A DNA stretch of 64,000 nt, taken from positions 1 to 64,000 of the forward strand of contig JBNKNO010000007.1 in assembly GCA_050293885.1 (NCBI GenBank), written 5' to 3'. The DNA is from Nitrogeniibacter sp050293885 (GTDB taxonomy: Bacteria; Pseudomonadota; Gammaproteobacteria; Burkholderiales; Rhodocyclaceae). Below are positions 1-8,773 of the stretch, piece after piece. Each line of letters starts with the position of its first letter. The stretch's first letter is position 1. Under the pieces are notes generated by a model. That model saw nothing but the letters and a program-made list of their open reading frames with translations. It had not been told where the DNA came from and ran no database searches. The position numbers and the translations under genes were made by a program.

Positions 1-540
1 CGGATCACTGACGCTCAGCGGTCTCGCGGTCTCGGCCAACGACCAGATCACCGCCGCCAATATCGGCAACCTGGTGTTCACGCCGGCGGCCAACGCCAAC
101 GGCAGCGGCTACGCGAGTTTCAACTTCACGGTGAACGACGGTACGGCTGATTCGGTCGCGGCGAATACCATCACCGTAGATGTCTCCGCGGTGAATGACG
201 CGCCGACGGCCTCGGACAACACCATCACGACCAACGAAGATACGGCCTACACGTTCAGCGCCGCTGACTTCGGCTTCAGTGACATCGACGGCGACAGCCT
301 CGACCACATCACGATCACCAGTTTGCCGGGCGCCGGATCACTGACGCTCAGCGGCCTCGCGGTCTCGGCCAACGACCAGATTGCCGCGGCCAACATCGGC
401 AACCTGGTGTTCACGCCAGCGACCAACGCCAACGGTGCGAGCTACGCGAGCTTCAACTTCACGGTGAATGACGGCACGGCCGATTCGGTTTCCGCCAACA
501 CGATGACTGTCGATGTCACCGCGGTGAACGATGCGCCCAG
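1..540 (+). repeat. 333-bp in-frame tandem repeat (cadherin-like units)
   Basis: The sequence beginning at base 1 recurs at base 334 with few mismatches, a period of 333 bp or 111 residues. Matching blocks are about 1-205 and 334-538. The near-identity at DNA level suggests recent duplication or homogenisation, and more copies may lie upstream of the window. Confidence 0.85.
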
Positions 541-1777
541 CTTCACCAGCAGTGCCGTGACCAGCGGTACGCAGGATGTTGTGTACAGCTACAGCATCAC
601 CACTATCGATCCGGACACCGGCGCGACGCTGGCGATTACCGCGACGACGAAACCGGCTTGGCTCACGCTCACTGATAACGGCGATGGTACCGCCACGCTC
701 AGCGGCACGCCGACGAGCGCGGAAGTCGGCAACCACAGCGTCGTGCTGCAAGTGAGCGACGGCAGTCTGAGCGATACGCAGAGCTTCACCGTTGCGGTGA
801 GCGCCACGAATCAAGCGCCGGTGATTGTTTCGGACGGTGGGGGTTCGTCAGCAAATCTCAGCCAGACCGATCCGCTGGCGACGGTCACCACCGTTGCGGC
901 GACCGATGCCGATGTGGGGGATGTGCTGACGTTCCAGTTGCTGGGCGGGGCCGATGCGTCTGCCTTTACGCTCGATCCGTCTTCCGGTCAGTTGTACTTC
1001 AGCACGCTTGCCGGCGGGGGTATTCCGGCGGATGCCAACGGTGACAACGTGTATGAAGTGGTCGTCGGTGTGACGGATGGCAAGGGCGGCGCCGATGCGC
1101 AGTCGCTTTCGGTGAGTTTGAATATTTCCGCTACGCCCGAAGAGCCGCCTGTTGTGGTGCCGCCGGTAGCGCCGCCGGTTCCTCCGACGCCAGACCCAGG
1201 TGAGTCGACAGAGGAAACGTCCGATACACCGCTCCCGCAAGAGGAACCGGCCTTGCCGCCGGTCAATGTCTCCCCAACGCTGGATGCGGGGTATGTGCCA
1301 CCGGCATTCGAGGCTGCGGCGAGCGCGGATGAACCGTCTCGGGAGGTACTCCGGGTCGAGATCACGTCGGTGAATGCGGCAGAGGCGACGCTTCCGAATT
1401 TCGATTTGCGCATGCTCGAATTTGATTTGACCGGGTTCAACCCGCAGCAACAGATTGATGTCGGCATGCCGGATCAGGAGTTGTCGCTGTCACCGGAAGT
1501 GCAGCAACAGATTGAAGAGGCGGGGGATTCGGCGCGCCTCACGGTGGCCATTGCCGGTGTTTCGGGCACCGTTCTGACGGTGGGTGTGGTCTGGTGGGTG
1601 ACGCGCATCGGGAGCCTGGTGGCGACGCTGATGGCGACCATGCCGGTGTGGCGGAGCATCGACCCGATGCCGATTCTGCGGCAGACGGATGAGCCCGAGG
1701 GCGGGCAGATCGATGATGATGCGCCCGACGACAGTGGTCCGCGCAAGGATGTCGTGGTCGAGGATGCGGGCAAATGA
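2..1777 (+). CDS. Cadherin-like/Ig-like repeat surface protein, C-terminal part (5' end outside window)
   Basis: The frame is open from the first bases, so the gene starts upstream; an internal GTG at 74 is not the start. The visible 591 residues hold two nearly identical cadherin/VCBS-like units, each ending in a VNDAP motif, then a He_PIG-type Ig unit (the GTPTSAEVG stretch) and another cadherin-like unit beginning NQAPVIV. A proline-rich spacer, an acidic region, one hydrophobic segment (about 1546-1650 in DNA, VVWWVTRIG core) and a short acidic tail follow. I recall the ending VWW..R.G....L....P.WR..DP from other giant proteobacterial repeat proteins, which suggests membrane anchoring rather than free type I secretion. 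Its stop overlaps the next start (ATGA), so it is probably co-translated with the diguanylate cyclase. An adhesin or surface-sensor role is inference. Confidence 0.8.
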   Translation, partial: GSLTLSGLAVSANDQITAANIGNLVFTPAANANGSGYASFNFTVNDGTADSVAANTITVDVSAVNDAPTASDNTITTNEDTAYTFSAADFGFSDIDGDSLDHITITSLPGAGSLTLSGLAVSANDQIAAANIGNLVFTPATNANGASYASFNFTVNDGTADSVSANTMTVDVTAVNDAPSFTSSAVTSGTQDVVYSYSITTIDPDTGATLAITATTKPAWLTLTDNGDGTATLSGTPTSAEVGNHSVVLQVSDGSLSDTQSFTVAVSATNQAPVIVSDGGGSSANLSQTDPLATVTTVAATDADVGDVLTFQLLGGADASAFTLDPSSGQLYFSTLAGGGIPADANGDNVYEVVVGVTDGKGGADAQSLSVSLNISATPEEPPVVVPPVAPPVPPTPDPGESTEETSDTPLPQEEPALPPVNVSPTLDAGYVPPAFEAAASADEPSREVLRVEITSVNAAEATLPNFDLRMLEFDLTGFNPQQQIDVGMPDQELSLSPEVQQQIEEAGDSARLTVAIAGVSGTVLTVGVVWWVTRIGSLVATLMATMPVWRSIDPMPILRQTDEPEGGQIDDDAPDDSGPRKDVVVEDAGK

Positions 1778-3309
1778 ACTGGCGCAACTTGCGACCGGGG
1801 CCGATTTTTCGCATGACGCTGGGGGTCGTGACATTGCTGTTGTGCGTGGTCATGGCGCTGGATCTGCTCGTCGGCCTGACGCCGAGTCGCTACGATGCGG
1901 CGGTGCGGGTGCGCACGCGGATTGCCGAATCGCTGGCGATCCAGATGACGGCCGCGCTGCGGGACGGTGATGGCGAAGGGCTGACGCGCATCTTGCGCGA
2001 TGTGCTCAAACGCGACCCCGAGCTGACGTCGGTGGCGTTGCGCCGTGCCGATGGCAAGTTGGTGGCGGTGGCCGGAGAGCACAAGGCACGGTGGTCCTTG
2101 GCACCCGACGCACCGTCGACGATTACCAATGTCCGCGTGCCCTTGCATGCCGACGGCTTGCTGTGGGGAGACGTGGAAATCAGCTATTCCCCGATTTCTC
2201 CGCAGACGCTGGAGGGGTGGTTCGAGGACGCGAACGTCCGCGCCATCGTGTTGATCGGCGCGACCGCTTTCCTTCTCGTCTACCTGTATTTGCGTCGAGC
2301 CCTGCAGTATCTCGACCCGGGTTCGACGGTGCCGCAGCGTGTGCGCGCGGCCTTCGATACGCTGACGGAGGCGGTGTTGTTGCTCGATGGGGATTTCCGT
2401 GTCGTGCTCACCAATGACGCGTTTGCCCGTGTGCATCCCGACGCGGACAAGGTGGTATTGGGGCGCTATGCGTCTCAATTGGGTTGGCTGACGGACAGTC
2501 TGGGGGGCGACCAGAGCTTGTGGCCGTGGCGCGTGGTTGCCCGCAATCGTGAGAGTCTCGAGGATGAGCTCATCGAAATTCAGCAGCCTGATGGCGCGCC
2601 GCCAACCAAGTACCGGCTCAACGCGTCACCGATTCTCGATGGCGATGGCCGTTTTCGCGGCTGCATGGTGTCGCTCGCCGATGTGTCGGCCTTGCATCGG
2701 ATCAATGAAGAGCTGTTGAACGCAATTCAGGCGCTTGACGAGTCGAGTGAGAAAATTCGGCAGCAGAACGACGAGTTGATGCGACTGGCCACGCGGGACT
2801 CGCTGACCGGATGCTTGAATCGCCGGGCATTCTACGAGCGGCTTTCCAACGTGATGCTGCAGGCAAACCGCACGGCGACCTCGGTGGGGTGCATCATGAC
2901 GGACATCGACCACTTCAAGAGTTTCAATGACACCTATGGCCATGCGGTGGGTGACCAGGTGCTGGTGGCGGTGGCGGATGCGCTGCAGGGGGGAATTCGT
3001 GACCAGGACTTCCTGTGCCGCTACGGCGGTGAGGAGTTCTGCATCATTCTGCCTGGTCTGAACGCCGAGGGAACGGCAGCGGTCGCGGAGCGGCTGCGTC
3101 ATGCCATCGAGGAGATGGCCGGATCCAGCCTGAGAACCACCGCCCGGCTCAAGGTGACCGCCAGTTTCGGTGTCTCGGTATTGGCAGCGGGTAGCCTCGA
3201 TGAGGGCGACATGATCCAGCGTGCCGATACCGCGCTCTATGACTCCAAGCGTGGCGGGCGCAACCGGGTGTCGATTGAAGGCGAGAGTGCGGTCAGCTCG
3301 GTGAGTTAG
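1774..3309 (+). CDS. Membrane-bound PAS-GGDEF diguanylate cyclase
   Basis: This protein should make cyclic di-GMP from two GTP at the inner membrane. It has 511 residues: a first membrane segment at about 14-34, an extracytoplasmic sensor region of about 120 residues, a second membrane segment at about 157-173, a PAS-like region at about 187-300, a short coiled coil, and a C-terminal GGDEF domain. The active site reads GGEEF at residues 418-422. The inhibitory RxxD site is intact five residues before it (R409, D412), so an active, product-inhibited cyclase is expected. The ATG overlaps the stop of the upstream repeat protein (ATGA), which implies coupled translation and perhaps a shared surface-signalling role. 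The 79 bp to the convergent HDOD gene holds only an imperfect inverted repeat. Confidence 0.93.
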   Translation: MNWRNLRPGPIFRMTLGVVTLLLCVVMALDLLVGLTPSRYDAAVRVRTRIAESLAIQMTAALRDGDGEGLTRILRDVLKRDPELTSVALRRADGKLVAVAGEHKARWSLAPDAPSTITNVRVPLHADGLLWGDVEISYSPISPQTLEGWFEDANVRAIVLIGATAFLLVYLYLRRALQYLDPGSTVPQRVRAAFDTLTEAVLLLDGDFRVVLTNDAFARVHPDADKVVLGRYASQLGWLTDSLGGDQSLWPWRVVARNRESLEDELIEIQQPDGAPPTKYRLNASPILDGDGRFRGCMVSLADVSALHRINEELLNAIQALDESSEKIRQQNDELMRLATRDSLTGCLNRRAFYERLSNVMLQANRTATSVGCIMTDIDHFKSFNDTYGHAVGDQVLVAVADALQGGIRDQDFLCRYGGEEFCIILPGLNAEGTAAVAERLRHAIEEMAGSSLRTTARLKVTASFGVSVLAAGSLDEGDMIQRADTALYDSKRGGRNRVSIEGESAVSSVS

Positions 3310-3388
3310 GGCGCGTTCGGCTTCAACCGGTGAGTGCGGCCGGATCAACGGCGAACACGCCCTCAGACGCGTTGTCGGTCGGGTCGAT

Positions 3389-4243
3389 TCAGGCCGTCTG
3401 CCGGGGGAAGAACATCGCGCTGACGGCGGCAAGGTTCAACTCGGCTTCTTCGCGTATTTCGGCAAGCATCTCAGGGGGGATGTCGAGTTGCGTCCAGATG
3501 CCCGATTCAACCCGTTCCGCCGCTGCCTGACTCGACAGGCTCAGCCGATCCGCGTCGGCGACCCGATTCGCGAGATAGAGAATCGCCGCTTCGAAACTGT
3601 GCTCGCCCGCCAGAACGGGCTGGTGCTGCCCCCCCACGACCGGGGAAAAATTCCTCGGCAGCTTCCAGTTTTCAAGGAGTGCACAGCACACTTCGGCATC
3701 GTTTGCGCCGATGAGGCGGCGTTCGACCTCGTGCAGTGGCGTATCGGTTTCGTCGGCTTCCTTCTGCGCCGCAATCGCCTCATTCGGGAGGGTGAGATAC
3801 ATCACCAGATGACCCAATGAGGCGAGTAGGCCGATGACGAACATGCGTTCCGCGTCGAGCAGGCCGCAGCGCCGGGCGACGACACGCGCCGCGAGGCCGC
3901 GTAGAACGCCCAGCCGCCAGAACATGCGCATGTTCATCTGCTCCGATCGGATGTCGTCGAACATTTCGCTGATCGACATGGCAAGCACCAGGTCGTGTAG
4001 CTGCTGCATGCCGAGCAACTGGACCGCGCGCATGATGTTGTCGATCTGGCCGGCAAAACCATAGAGCGGGCTGTTGATGACCTGAAGCACACGGCCGGAT
4101 ATGGCGGCATCGTGAGACACCAGACGGGTCACCTCGGGCAGGGATCCGTCCTCCGATTCGAGTTCGTCCCGAATGCGTAGGTAAATCGCCGGTAGCGTGC
4201 TGAGATGTTCGTTGGCGGCGACGATTTCCTGGGCGCTATACAT
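3389..4243 (-). CDS. HDOD domain protein
   Basis: A 284-residue single-domain HDOD protein, a family related to HD phosphohydrolases but without their metal-binding residues, usually found in signalling and cell-cycle control. The start is taken as the ATG at 4243 (protein begins MYSAQEIVAANE), the only ATG before the assembly gap in this frame. No convincing Shine-Dalgarno is visible, and the 27 bases between this ATG and the gap hold no other candidate, so a start inside the gap cannot be excluded. HDOD features seen are the SLPEVTRLVSHDAAISGRVL helix region and the NSPLYGF segment. It converges on the diguanylate cyclase, so a link to cyclic di-GMP signalling is possible but not shown. Confidence 0.8.
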   Translation of the reverse strand: MYSAQEIVAANEHLSTLPAIYLRIRDELESEDGSLPEVTRLVSHDAAISGRVLQVINSPLYGFAGQIDNIMRAVQLLGMQQLHDLVLAMSISEMFDDIRSEQMNMRMFWRLGVLRGLAARVVARRCGLLDAERMFVIGLLASLGHLVMYLTLPNEAIAAQKEADETDTPLHEVERRLIGANDAEVCCALLENWKLPRNFSPVVGGQHQPVLAGEHSFEAAILYLANRVADADRLSLSSQAAAERVESGIWTQLDIPPEMLAEIREEAELNLAAVSAMFFPRQTA

Positions 4244-4270
4244 TGTGTGTGGGGGGCATGAGAGGGTAGT

Positions 4271-4371
4271 NNNNNNNNNNNNNNNNNNNNNNNNNNNNNN
4301 NNNNNNNNNNNNNNNNNNNNNNNNNNNNNNNNNNNNNNNNNNNNNNNNNNNNNNNNNNNNNNNNNNNNNNN
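4271..4371. other. Assembly gap (101 N)
   Basis: A run of 101 unknown bases between the CDF transporter and the HDOD gene. A continuous reading frame through it is an artefact of the arbitrary gap length; the true length and sequence are unknown. The transporter stop codon, and possibly the HDOD ribosome binding site, lie here. Confidence 0.99.
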
Positions 4372-5257
4372 AGGGTTCAATCGGTGGCGATTCCGGCTGC
4401 AAGGTGGTGTGGTCAATGGCAAAGCGGGTGCCCAGCATCTGTTGTACGCGTGGCAGCACTTCGTGCCAGTCGTTGCCGGGCGCAATCAGCAGGTGGGCCG
4501 AGAGTGCGGTACGTTCGGCGCCCAGACTCCAGATGTGCAAATCGTGCACCGACGCGACGCCGTCGACCGCGGCCATGGCGCCACCCACGTCGTCCAGCGA
4601 TAGCTGGTCGGGCACGCCATCGAGCAGGGTCGTGAACACTTGCCGGAGCAAGGCGGCGGTTGACGCCAGAATGAGACCGCAGATGAGCATCGACAGCAGC
4701 GGATCGATCGGCATCCAGCCGGTGAATTGAATCACGAGGCCGGAGGCCAGCGCGGCGACAGAGCCGAGCAAGTCGCCGATGACGTGCAACAGCGCGGCAC
4801 GCGTGTTCAGATCGTTGCCACCGCGGCTCAACAGCCAGGCGGCGAGCAAATTGACCGCGAGGCCGATGATGGCAACCACGGTGACGGTGCCACCGGCGAC
4901 CGGCTGAGGGTCGATGAGTCGCGCCACCGCATGCCAGCAGATCGAGGCGATGACGATGAGCATCATCAGCCCGTTGGCCAGTGCCGCAAGGGCCTCGATA
5001 CGCCCGAGCCCGTAGCTGAGTTTCGGCCCGGGCGGGCGGCGCGCCAGCCACGCCGCAACGGCGGCAAGTGCAAGCGCAAAACTGTCGGTCAGCATGTGTC
5101 CTGCGTCGCCGAGCAAGGCGAGCGAACCAGCCCACCATCCCGAAAAGGCTTCGACGAACGCAAACCCGAGCGTCAGGCAAAGCGCAAGGAGTAGCGGCGC
5201 GCTGCCGGCGTGGGCGCCATGGGAATGGCCGCCGTGAGAATGACCGTGGTGGGACAT
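4372..5257 (-). CDS. CDF-family cation (zinc) efflux transporter, 3' end in the gap
   Basis: An inner-membrane exporter of the cation diffusion facilitator family (CzcD/ZitB-like), which exchanges cytoplasmic Zn2+ or similar ions for protons. The ATG at 5257 opens with a His-rich tail (about seven His in the first 16 residues). Six membrane segments follow, with the paired transport-site motifs HxxxD at H54/D58 and H158/D162, the pattern typical of zinc-selective members. A cytoplasmic C-terminal domain runs to residue 295, where the 101-N gap begins; family members are usually about 300 residues, so only a few residues and the stop are missing. Apparent fusion to the HDOD protein is rejected. 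Confidence 0.92.
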
Positions 5258-5339
5258 GGAGCGTTGCGTGATGGATGACGGGATGCGTGTGCCCGCATCG
5301 TAACGCGTCCAAGCCTGGCGCCGCTACATTGTTGTTCGT

Positions 5340-6926
5340 TCAGCTACGGCGCAGGGGAATGAGTTCGAGTTCGCGGAATTTTTCCGCGGGAATGCCGGTT
5401 TTCAACGCCAGGCGCTGACCGTGCTGTACCAGCGTGATCAGCGTGCCCGGCGGGGCGTCATTGATCATGGCCAGCAAACCCGGACGGCCCTTGAGCGAGG
5501 GGACTTTCGGCAGCAGCAGCACGGGCACCGAACGGGTGCCCAGGCCAAAGGCGTCGGGCAGGGTGATTTCCGTGGGAATGGCGGACGGTGAGATGACTTC
5601 GAGGCCGAGATCGAAATCGTTGGAGCCGCGATTGATGGCGCGGCGCGTAATGCACACGAGAATCGAGGCGCGCTCGCGTGGTCGTACGGCAACGATTTCG
5701 CCAACACGCACATGCTGTGCCTGACCACTCAGATAACGCAGGCCGAATCCGCCCGGGCTCTCGTCGAGAATGCCCCACTCGCTGGTCCGTTCGTGGAGCG
5801 GCAAGGGCGCGATATCGTTGTCGTCGTCACTGCGGCGGCGCAAGCTCATGCCCGCCATGAAGTGGCGAATAGCCGCGAAACCGACGACCAGATCGGTGCG
5901 CGGCAGGAATCGCGTTCGACCGTGCGCGCGCGACCGTGGGTTGGCCCAGTGGTCGTAAAGCGTTTCGAGCATGGTGACGTAGCGGCTCTGACGTGCGGCA
6001 ATGGGCAAGCCCAGGCGTGCGGGCATCACGCCGAGCCGCAGGCCGTCGATCTGGGCCTGCAGCTTGGCCAGCAGTTCGCGGGAGTCGAGCACCCATTGAT
6101 GCGCTTGAAGGGGTTGCCGGTATCGCGTCAGTGCGACGGGCGGATGCCCACTGTTGGAGACCACGAACAAACCTTGCGAGTCGCGTTGCAGTGCTTCGGC
6201 ATCGGTGCCGGCCTGCATGAATCGTGTCAGATGCACATGGCGCTGAAGATAGAAGCGTACGCGATCAAGGTCTCCCGGCGGGATACAGGTTGGATCGGCT
6301 GCCGCAAGGAGCAGGGCATGCGAATAGGTCTGCTCGATACTCAAATTGGTGGCATTGCGTTGGCGCGGGGACATCAAGCCGTGCTCGCGCGCCAGCACCT
6401 GAAACGCGTACAGTTGCTTCCAGGTGGAGGTGCTGCCGATGGTGTAGGCGCGGTGGGCAAGTGCCAAGCGGCGCGCCGCGACCGCGGTACCGCGGGCCAC
6501 CGCATCGCGCAGCGGCTTGGTAAATGCGAAGACGACCCAGCGTTGGGAAACACGCGTCGCCATGTCCAGATAGGCCGTCGACAGCAGTTTGAGCGCGCCG
6601 AGTGTGGCAACCAGTGGTGTCTGGATGCGTTTGGGCAGAGGCAGGGTGGTGAGATCGAGTTGCGCTTCGATCTCGGCACTGAGTGCGCTCAGCGCCGTAT
6701 CGATCATGTCGAGCAGCTTGAGGTGCGTGCGCAGGTTGTAGGACACTTCTTCCATCGACTTGAGGCGCGCGCCAATCATGCGCGCGCGGGTCAGCGGGAG
6801 CCGCTGAGGTAGCTGGCCGAGCCAAAGCTCCAGATCAGAGACCGGATCCCGCGAGCGCGCGCCGCCCGCGGGGCTGTCGTGCCGCGGTACTGCGAAAGAA
6901 AGTGGGGAATACCTGAAACGGGGCAT
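5340..6926 (-). CDS. PilZ-like domain protein (probable c-di-GMP-linked), large N-terminal helical region
   Basis: A 528-residue cytoplasmic protein taken from the ATG at 6926; an in-frame ATG at 6992 would add 22 unremarkable residues and run closer to the divergent gene. The N-terminal ~380 residues are helical with no recognised family. The C-terminal ~140 residues look PilZ-like: an Arg-rich SLRRRSDD stretch, then LDESPGGFGLR, matching the (D/N)xSxxG signature, followed by a beta-rich VRVGEIVAVR segment. The first Arg motif is not a clean RxxxR, so c-di-GMP binding is an inference. It is divergent from the EEP hydrolase, with 81 bp between starts. Confidence 0.7.
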   Translation of the reverse strand: MPRFRYSPLSFAVPRHDSPAGGARSRDPVSDLELWLGQLPQRLPLTRARMIGARLKSMEEVSYNLRTHLKLLDMIDTALSALSAEIEAQLDLTTLPLPKRIQTPLVATLGALKLLSTAYLDMATRVSQRWVVFAFTKPLRDAVARGTAVAARRLALAHRAYTIGSTSTWKQLYAFQVLAREHGLMSPRQRNATNLSIEQTYSHALLLAAADPTCIPPGDLDRVRFYLQRHVHLTRFMQAGTDAEALQRDSQGLFVVSNSGHPPVALTRYRQPLQAHQWVLDSRELLAKLQAQIDGLRLGVMPARLGLPIAARQSRYVTMLETLYDHWANPRSRAHGRTRFLPRTDLVVGFAAIRHFMAGMSLRRRSDDDNDIAPLPLHERTSEWGILDESPGGFGLRYLSGQAQHVRVGEIVAVRPRERASILVCITRRAINRGSNDFDLGLEVISPSAIPTEITLPDAFGLGTRSVPVLLLPKVPSLKGRPGLLAMINDAPPGTLITLVQHGQRLALKTGIPAEKFRELELIPLRRS

Positions 6927-7007
6927 TAGGCGTGGATGGGAGCTGTCTCGTCGGGATTGTTTGTATATTTCACCGGATTGTGTCACGACCACTCAGGGGC
7001 AAGCGTG

Positions 7008-7895
7008 ATGCGTGTCATTAGTTGGAATATCCAGTGGGGCCGAGGGGCCGATGGTGCCGTGAATTTGTCACGGACTGTTGAAACATTATGTCAATTGGGC
7101 GATTTTGACGTGATTTGCCTGCAGGAAGTGGCCAGTCGCTTCCCCGGGCTCGCGGGCGGCGCGGAAGAAGATGAAGTCGCTTTTTTGCGCGCTGCGTTCG
7201 ACGGTTACACCCTGATTGAGGCCCCAGGCGTTGATCTGCCGCATCCGGCCGGGGGGCGAAGTCGATTCGGCAACGTGTTGCTGTCGCGCTTACCTGTTGG
7301 CGCGCTTGCCGTGCATCGCTTGCCATGGCCGCCCGTGGACGGGGTGCCGAGTATGCCGCGCACCGCCATCGAGGCGGTGGTGGTCTTGCCGGCGGGGACG
7401 CCGATCCGCGTTGTGACAACCCACCTGGAGTACTACGCGCACCCACAGCGTCTGGCGCAGGTGGCTCATCTGCGGCAGATGCAAGCCGACGCCTTGGGGC
7501 GCGCGGCGCAGACGCTTCATCCCAAAGAGGCCGAGGGGCCGTTTGCCCGGCCGCAGTGGCCGGCGGCGGCCATTGCCTGCGGCGACTTCAACTTCAAGCC
7601 GGATTCGGTGGATTGGGCGAAAATGACCGCAACATCGGACACCGGGGCGCTATGGCTGGATGCCTGGACGTTGTTGAATCCGGCGTCGCCGCATCCGCAC
7701 AGTGTCGGACTGATGGGTGCCGACTGGCCGGATCACCCGTACTGTTGCGACTATTTCTTTGTTTCGGAACCCCTGCGCGGGGCGCTCGCGCGTATCCGCT
7801 ACGACGCCACCAGTGCGGCTTCGGATCACCAACCGGTGATGCTGGAAATAGACGAGGCGGCCATTGCGGCCGCCTCGGCGAACAATCCTGGATGA
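7008..7895 (+). CDS. Endonuclease/exonuclease/phosphatase (EEP) family hydrolase
   Basis: A 295-residue metal-dependent phosphodiesterase of the DNase I/exonuclease III/sphingomyelinase fold. Diagnostic blocks are in order: ISWNIQWG at the N-terminus, the metal-binding Glu in CLQEV, GNVLLSR, VTTHLEYY with the catalytic His, the Asp/Asn pair in CGDFNF, CDYFFVS, and the C-terminal ASDHQPV with the Asp-His pair. An upstream in-frame start at 6936 is rejected because the fold begins exactly at the ATG at 7008, preceded by a GGGG-rich ribosome site. No signal peptide is seen, so the protein is probably cytoplasmic. The true substrate (DNA, lipid or inositol phosphate) cannot be told from sequence. 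It converges on the DUF2189 gene with a single base between stops. Confidence 0.88.
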   Translation: MRVISWNIQWGRGADGAVNLSRTVETLCQLGDFDVICLQEVASRFPGLAGGAEEDEVAFLRAAFDGYTLIEAPGVDLPHPAGGRSRFGNVLLSRLPVGALAVHRLPWPPVDGVPSMPRTAIEAVVVLPAGTPIRVVTTHLEYYAHPQRLAQVAHLRQMQADALGRAAQTLHPKEAEGPFARPQWPAAAIACGDFNFKPDSVDWAKMTATSDTGALWLDAWTLLNPASPHPHSVGLMGADWPDHPYCCDYFFVSEPLRGALARIRYDATSAASDHQPVMLEIDEAAIAAASANNPG

Positions 7896-7896
7896 A

Positions 7897-8685
7897 TCAG
7901 GTCTCGAGCGGTTCGACCAGATCGCGGTAGGCGTGCCATGTTGCGTGGCCGATGATCGGCATCAGCACCGCCAGTCCGATATGGAAGGTCATGAAGCCGA
8001 CGATGGTCATGACGACGATGGTTACCGCCCAGGCCATCATCGTGGCCGGATTGCGCGCCAGCGCGCCAACACTGGCCAGCATGGCGGTGACCGCGTCCTG
8101 GTTGCGGTCGAGCATCAGCGGAATCGAGACGACGCTGACGGCGAAAACGATGGTGGCGAACAGCAGGCCGACGGTGAAGTACACCATCAGGAACTCGAGA
8201 TTCTCGAACTTGATGATCTGTTCGAGAAATCCGGACAGGTTGGGCATTTCATTGGTATAAAAAAGCGCGAATACCACCAGCGAGGCGCGCGCCCAGACCA
8301 GAAAGACAATGCCCAGTACCACGGCGAATACACCGATGTTGCCCGCGTTTCTCTTCCACACCACCAAGGTCGGGGCCAGGGAGCAACTCCGTCCCTTCTC
8401 GCGGCGGCGGCTGATTTCGTACAGACCCATGGCAAGGAAGGGGCCGAGCAGGAGGAAGCCCGAGGTCAGGCCCGAAGTGTATTCGTAGGCGTGCTCGAAC
8501 ACGAACGTGATCAGCAAGCCCATCAAGGCAAAGCAGAAGCCATAAAAAAAGCTGGGGATGGGGCACGACACCATGTCACCCCACCCTTTCGCAAGCCAGT
8601 GAAGCGGTGAGCTCGCCTTGATGTCCCGCAGGGAGGGGAAGGGGAGGTGTTCCGGATCCTGGATTGCTTCATTCGGCTGCTGCAT
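7897..8685 (-). CDS. DUF2189 family integral membrane protein
   Basis: A 262-residue polytopic inner-membrane protein matching the DUF2189 family, common in proteobacteria and of unknown function. It has about six hydrophobic segments after a soluble N-terminal stretch of about 40 residues; family-like features are the SPLHWLAKGWGDM segment before the first helix and the SRRREKG loop. An AGGAGA ribosome site lies 6 bases before the ATG at 8685. It follows the hydrolase gene in the same direction with 88 bp between, so it may be read as the last gene of that unit. No substrate or partner can be proposed. Confidence 0.85.
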   Translation of the reverse strand: MQQPNEAIQDPEHLPFPSLRDIKASSPLHWLAKGWGDMVSCPIPSFFYGFCFALMGLLITFVFEHAYEYTSGLTSGFLLLGPFLAMGLYEISRRREKGRSCSLAPTLVVWKRNAGNIGVFAVVLGIVFLVWARASLVVFALFYTNEMPNLSGFLEQIIKFENLEFLMVYFTVGLLFATIVFAVSVVSIPLMLDRNQDAVTAMLASVGALARNPATMMAWAVTIVVMTIVGFMTFHIGLAVLMPIIGHATWHAYRDLVEPLET

Positions 8686-8773
8686 TCTTGTCTCCTGTTG
8701 GTTGGTTTTATATGCAGCACACGAGAGCCTTCGGCGCTCGGCCGTTGGGGCCGGCGCGTCGGATATTGTTTGC

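Noticed and set aside
3310..3388. Terminator between the cyclase and HDOD genes
   Set aside because: Only an imperfect 11-bp inverted repeat with a mismatch and a loop of about 35 nt, and no T-run.
3389..5257. CDF-HDOD fusion protein
   Set aside because: Continuity exists only through 101 N of arbitrary length; both parts are complete families on their own.
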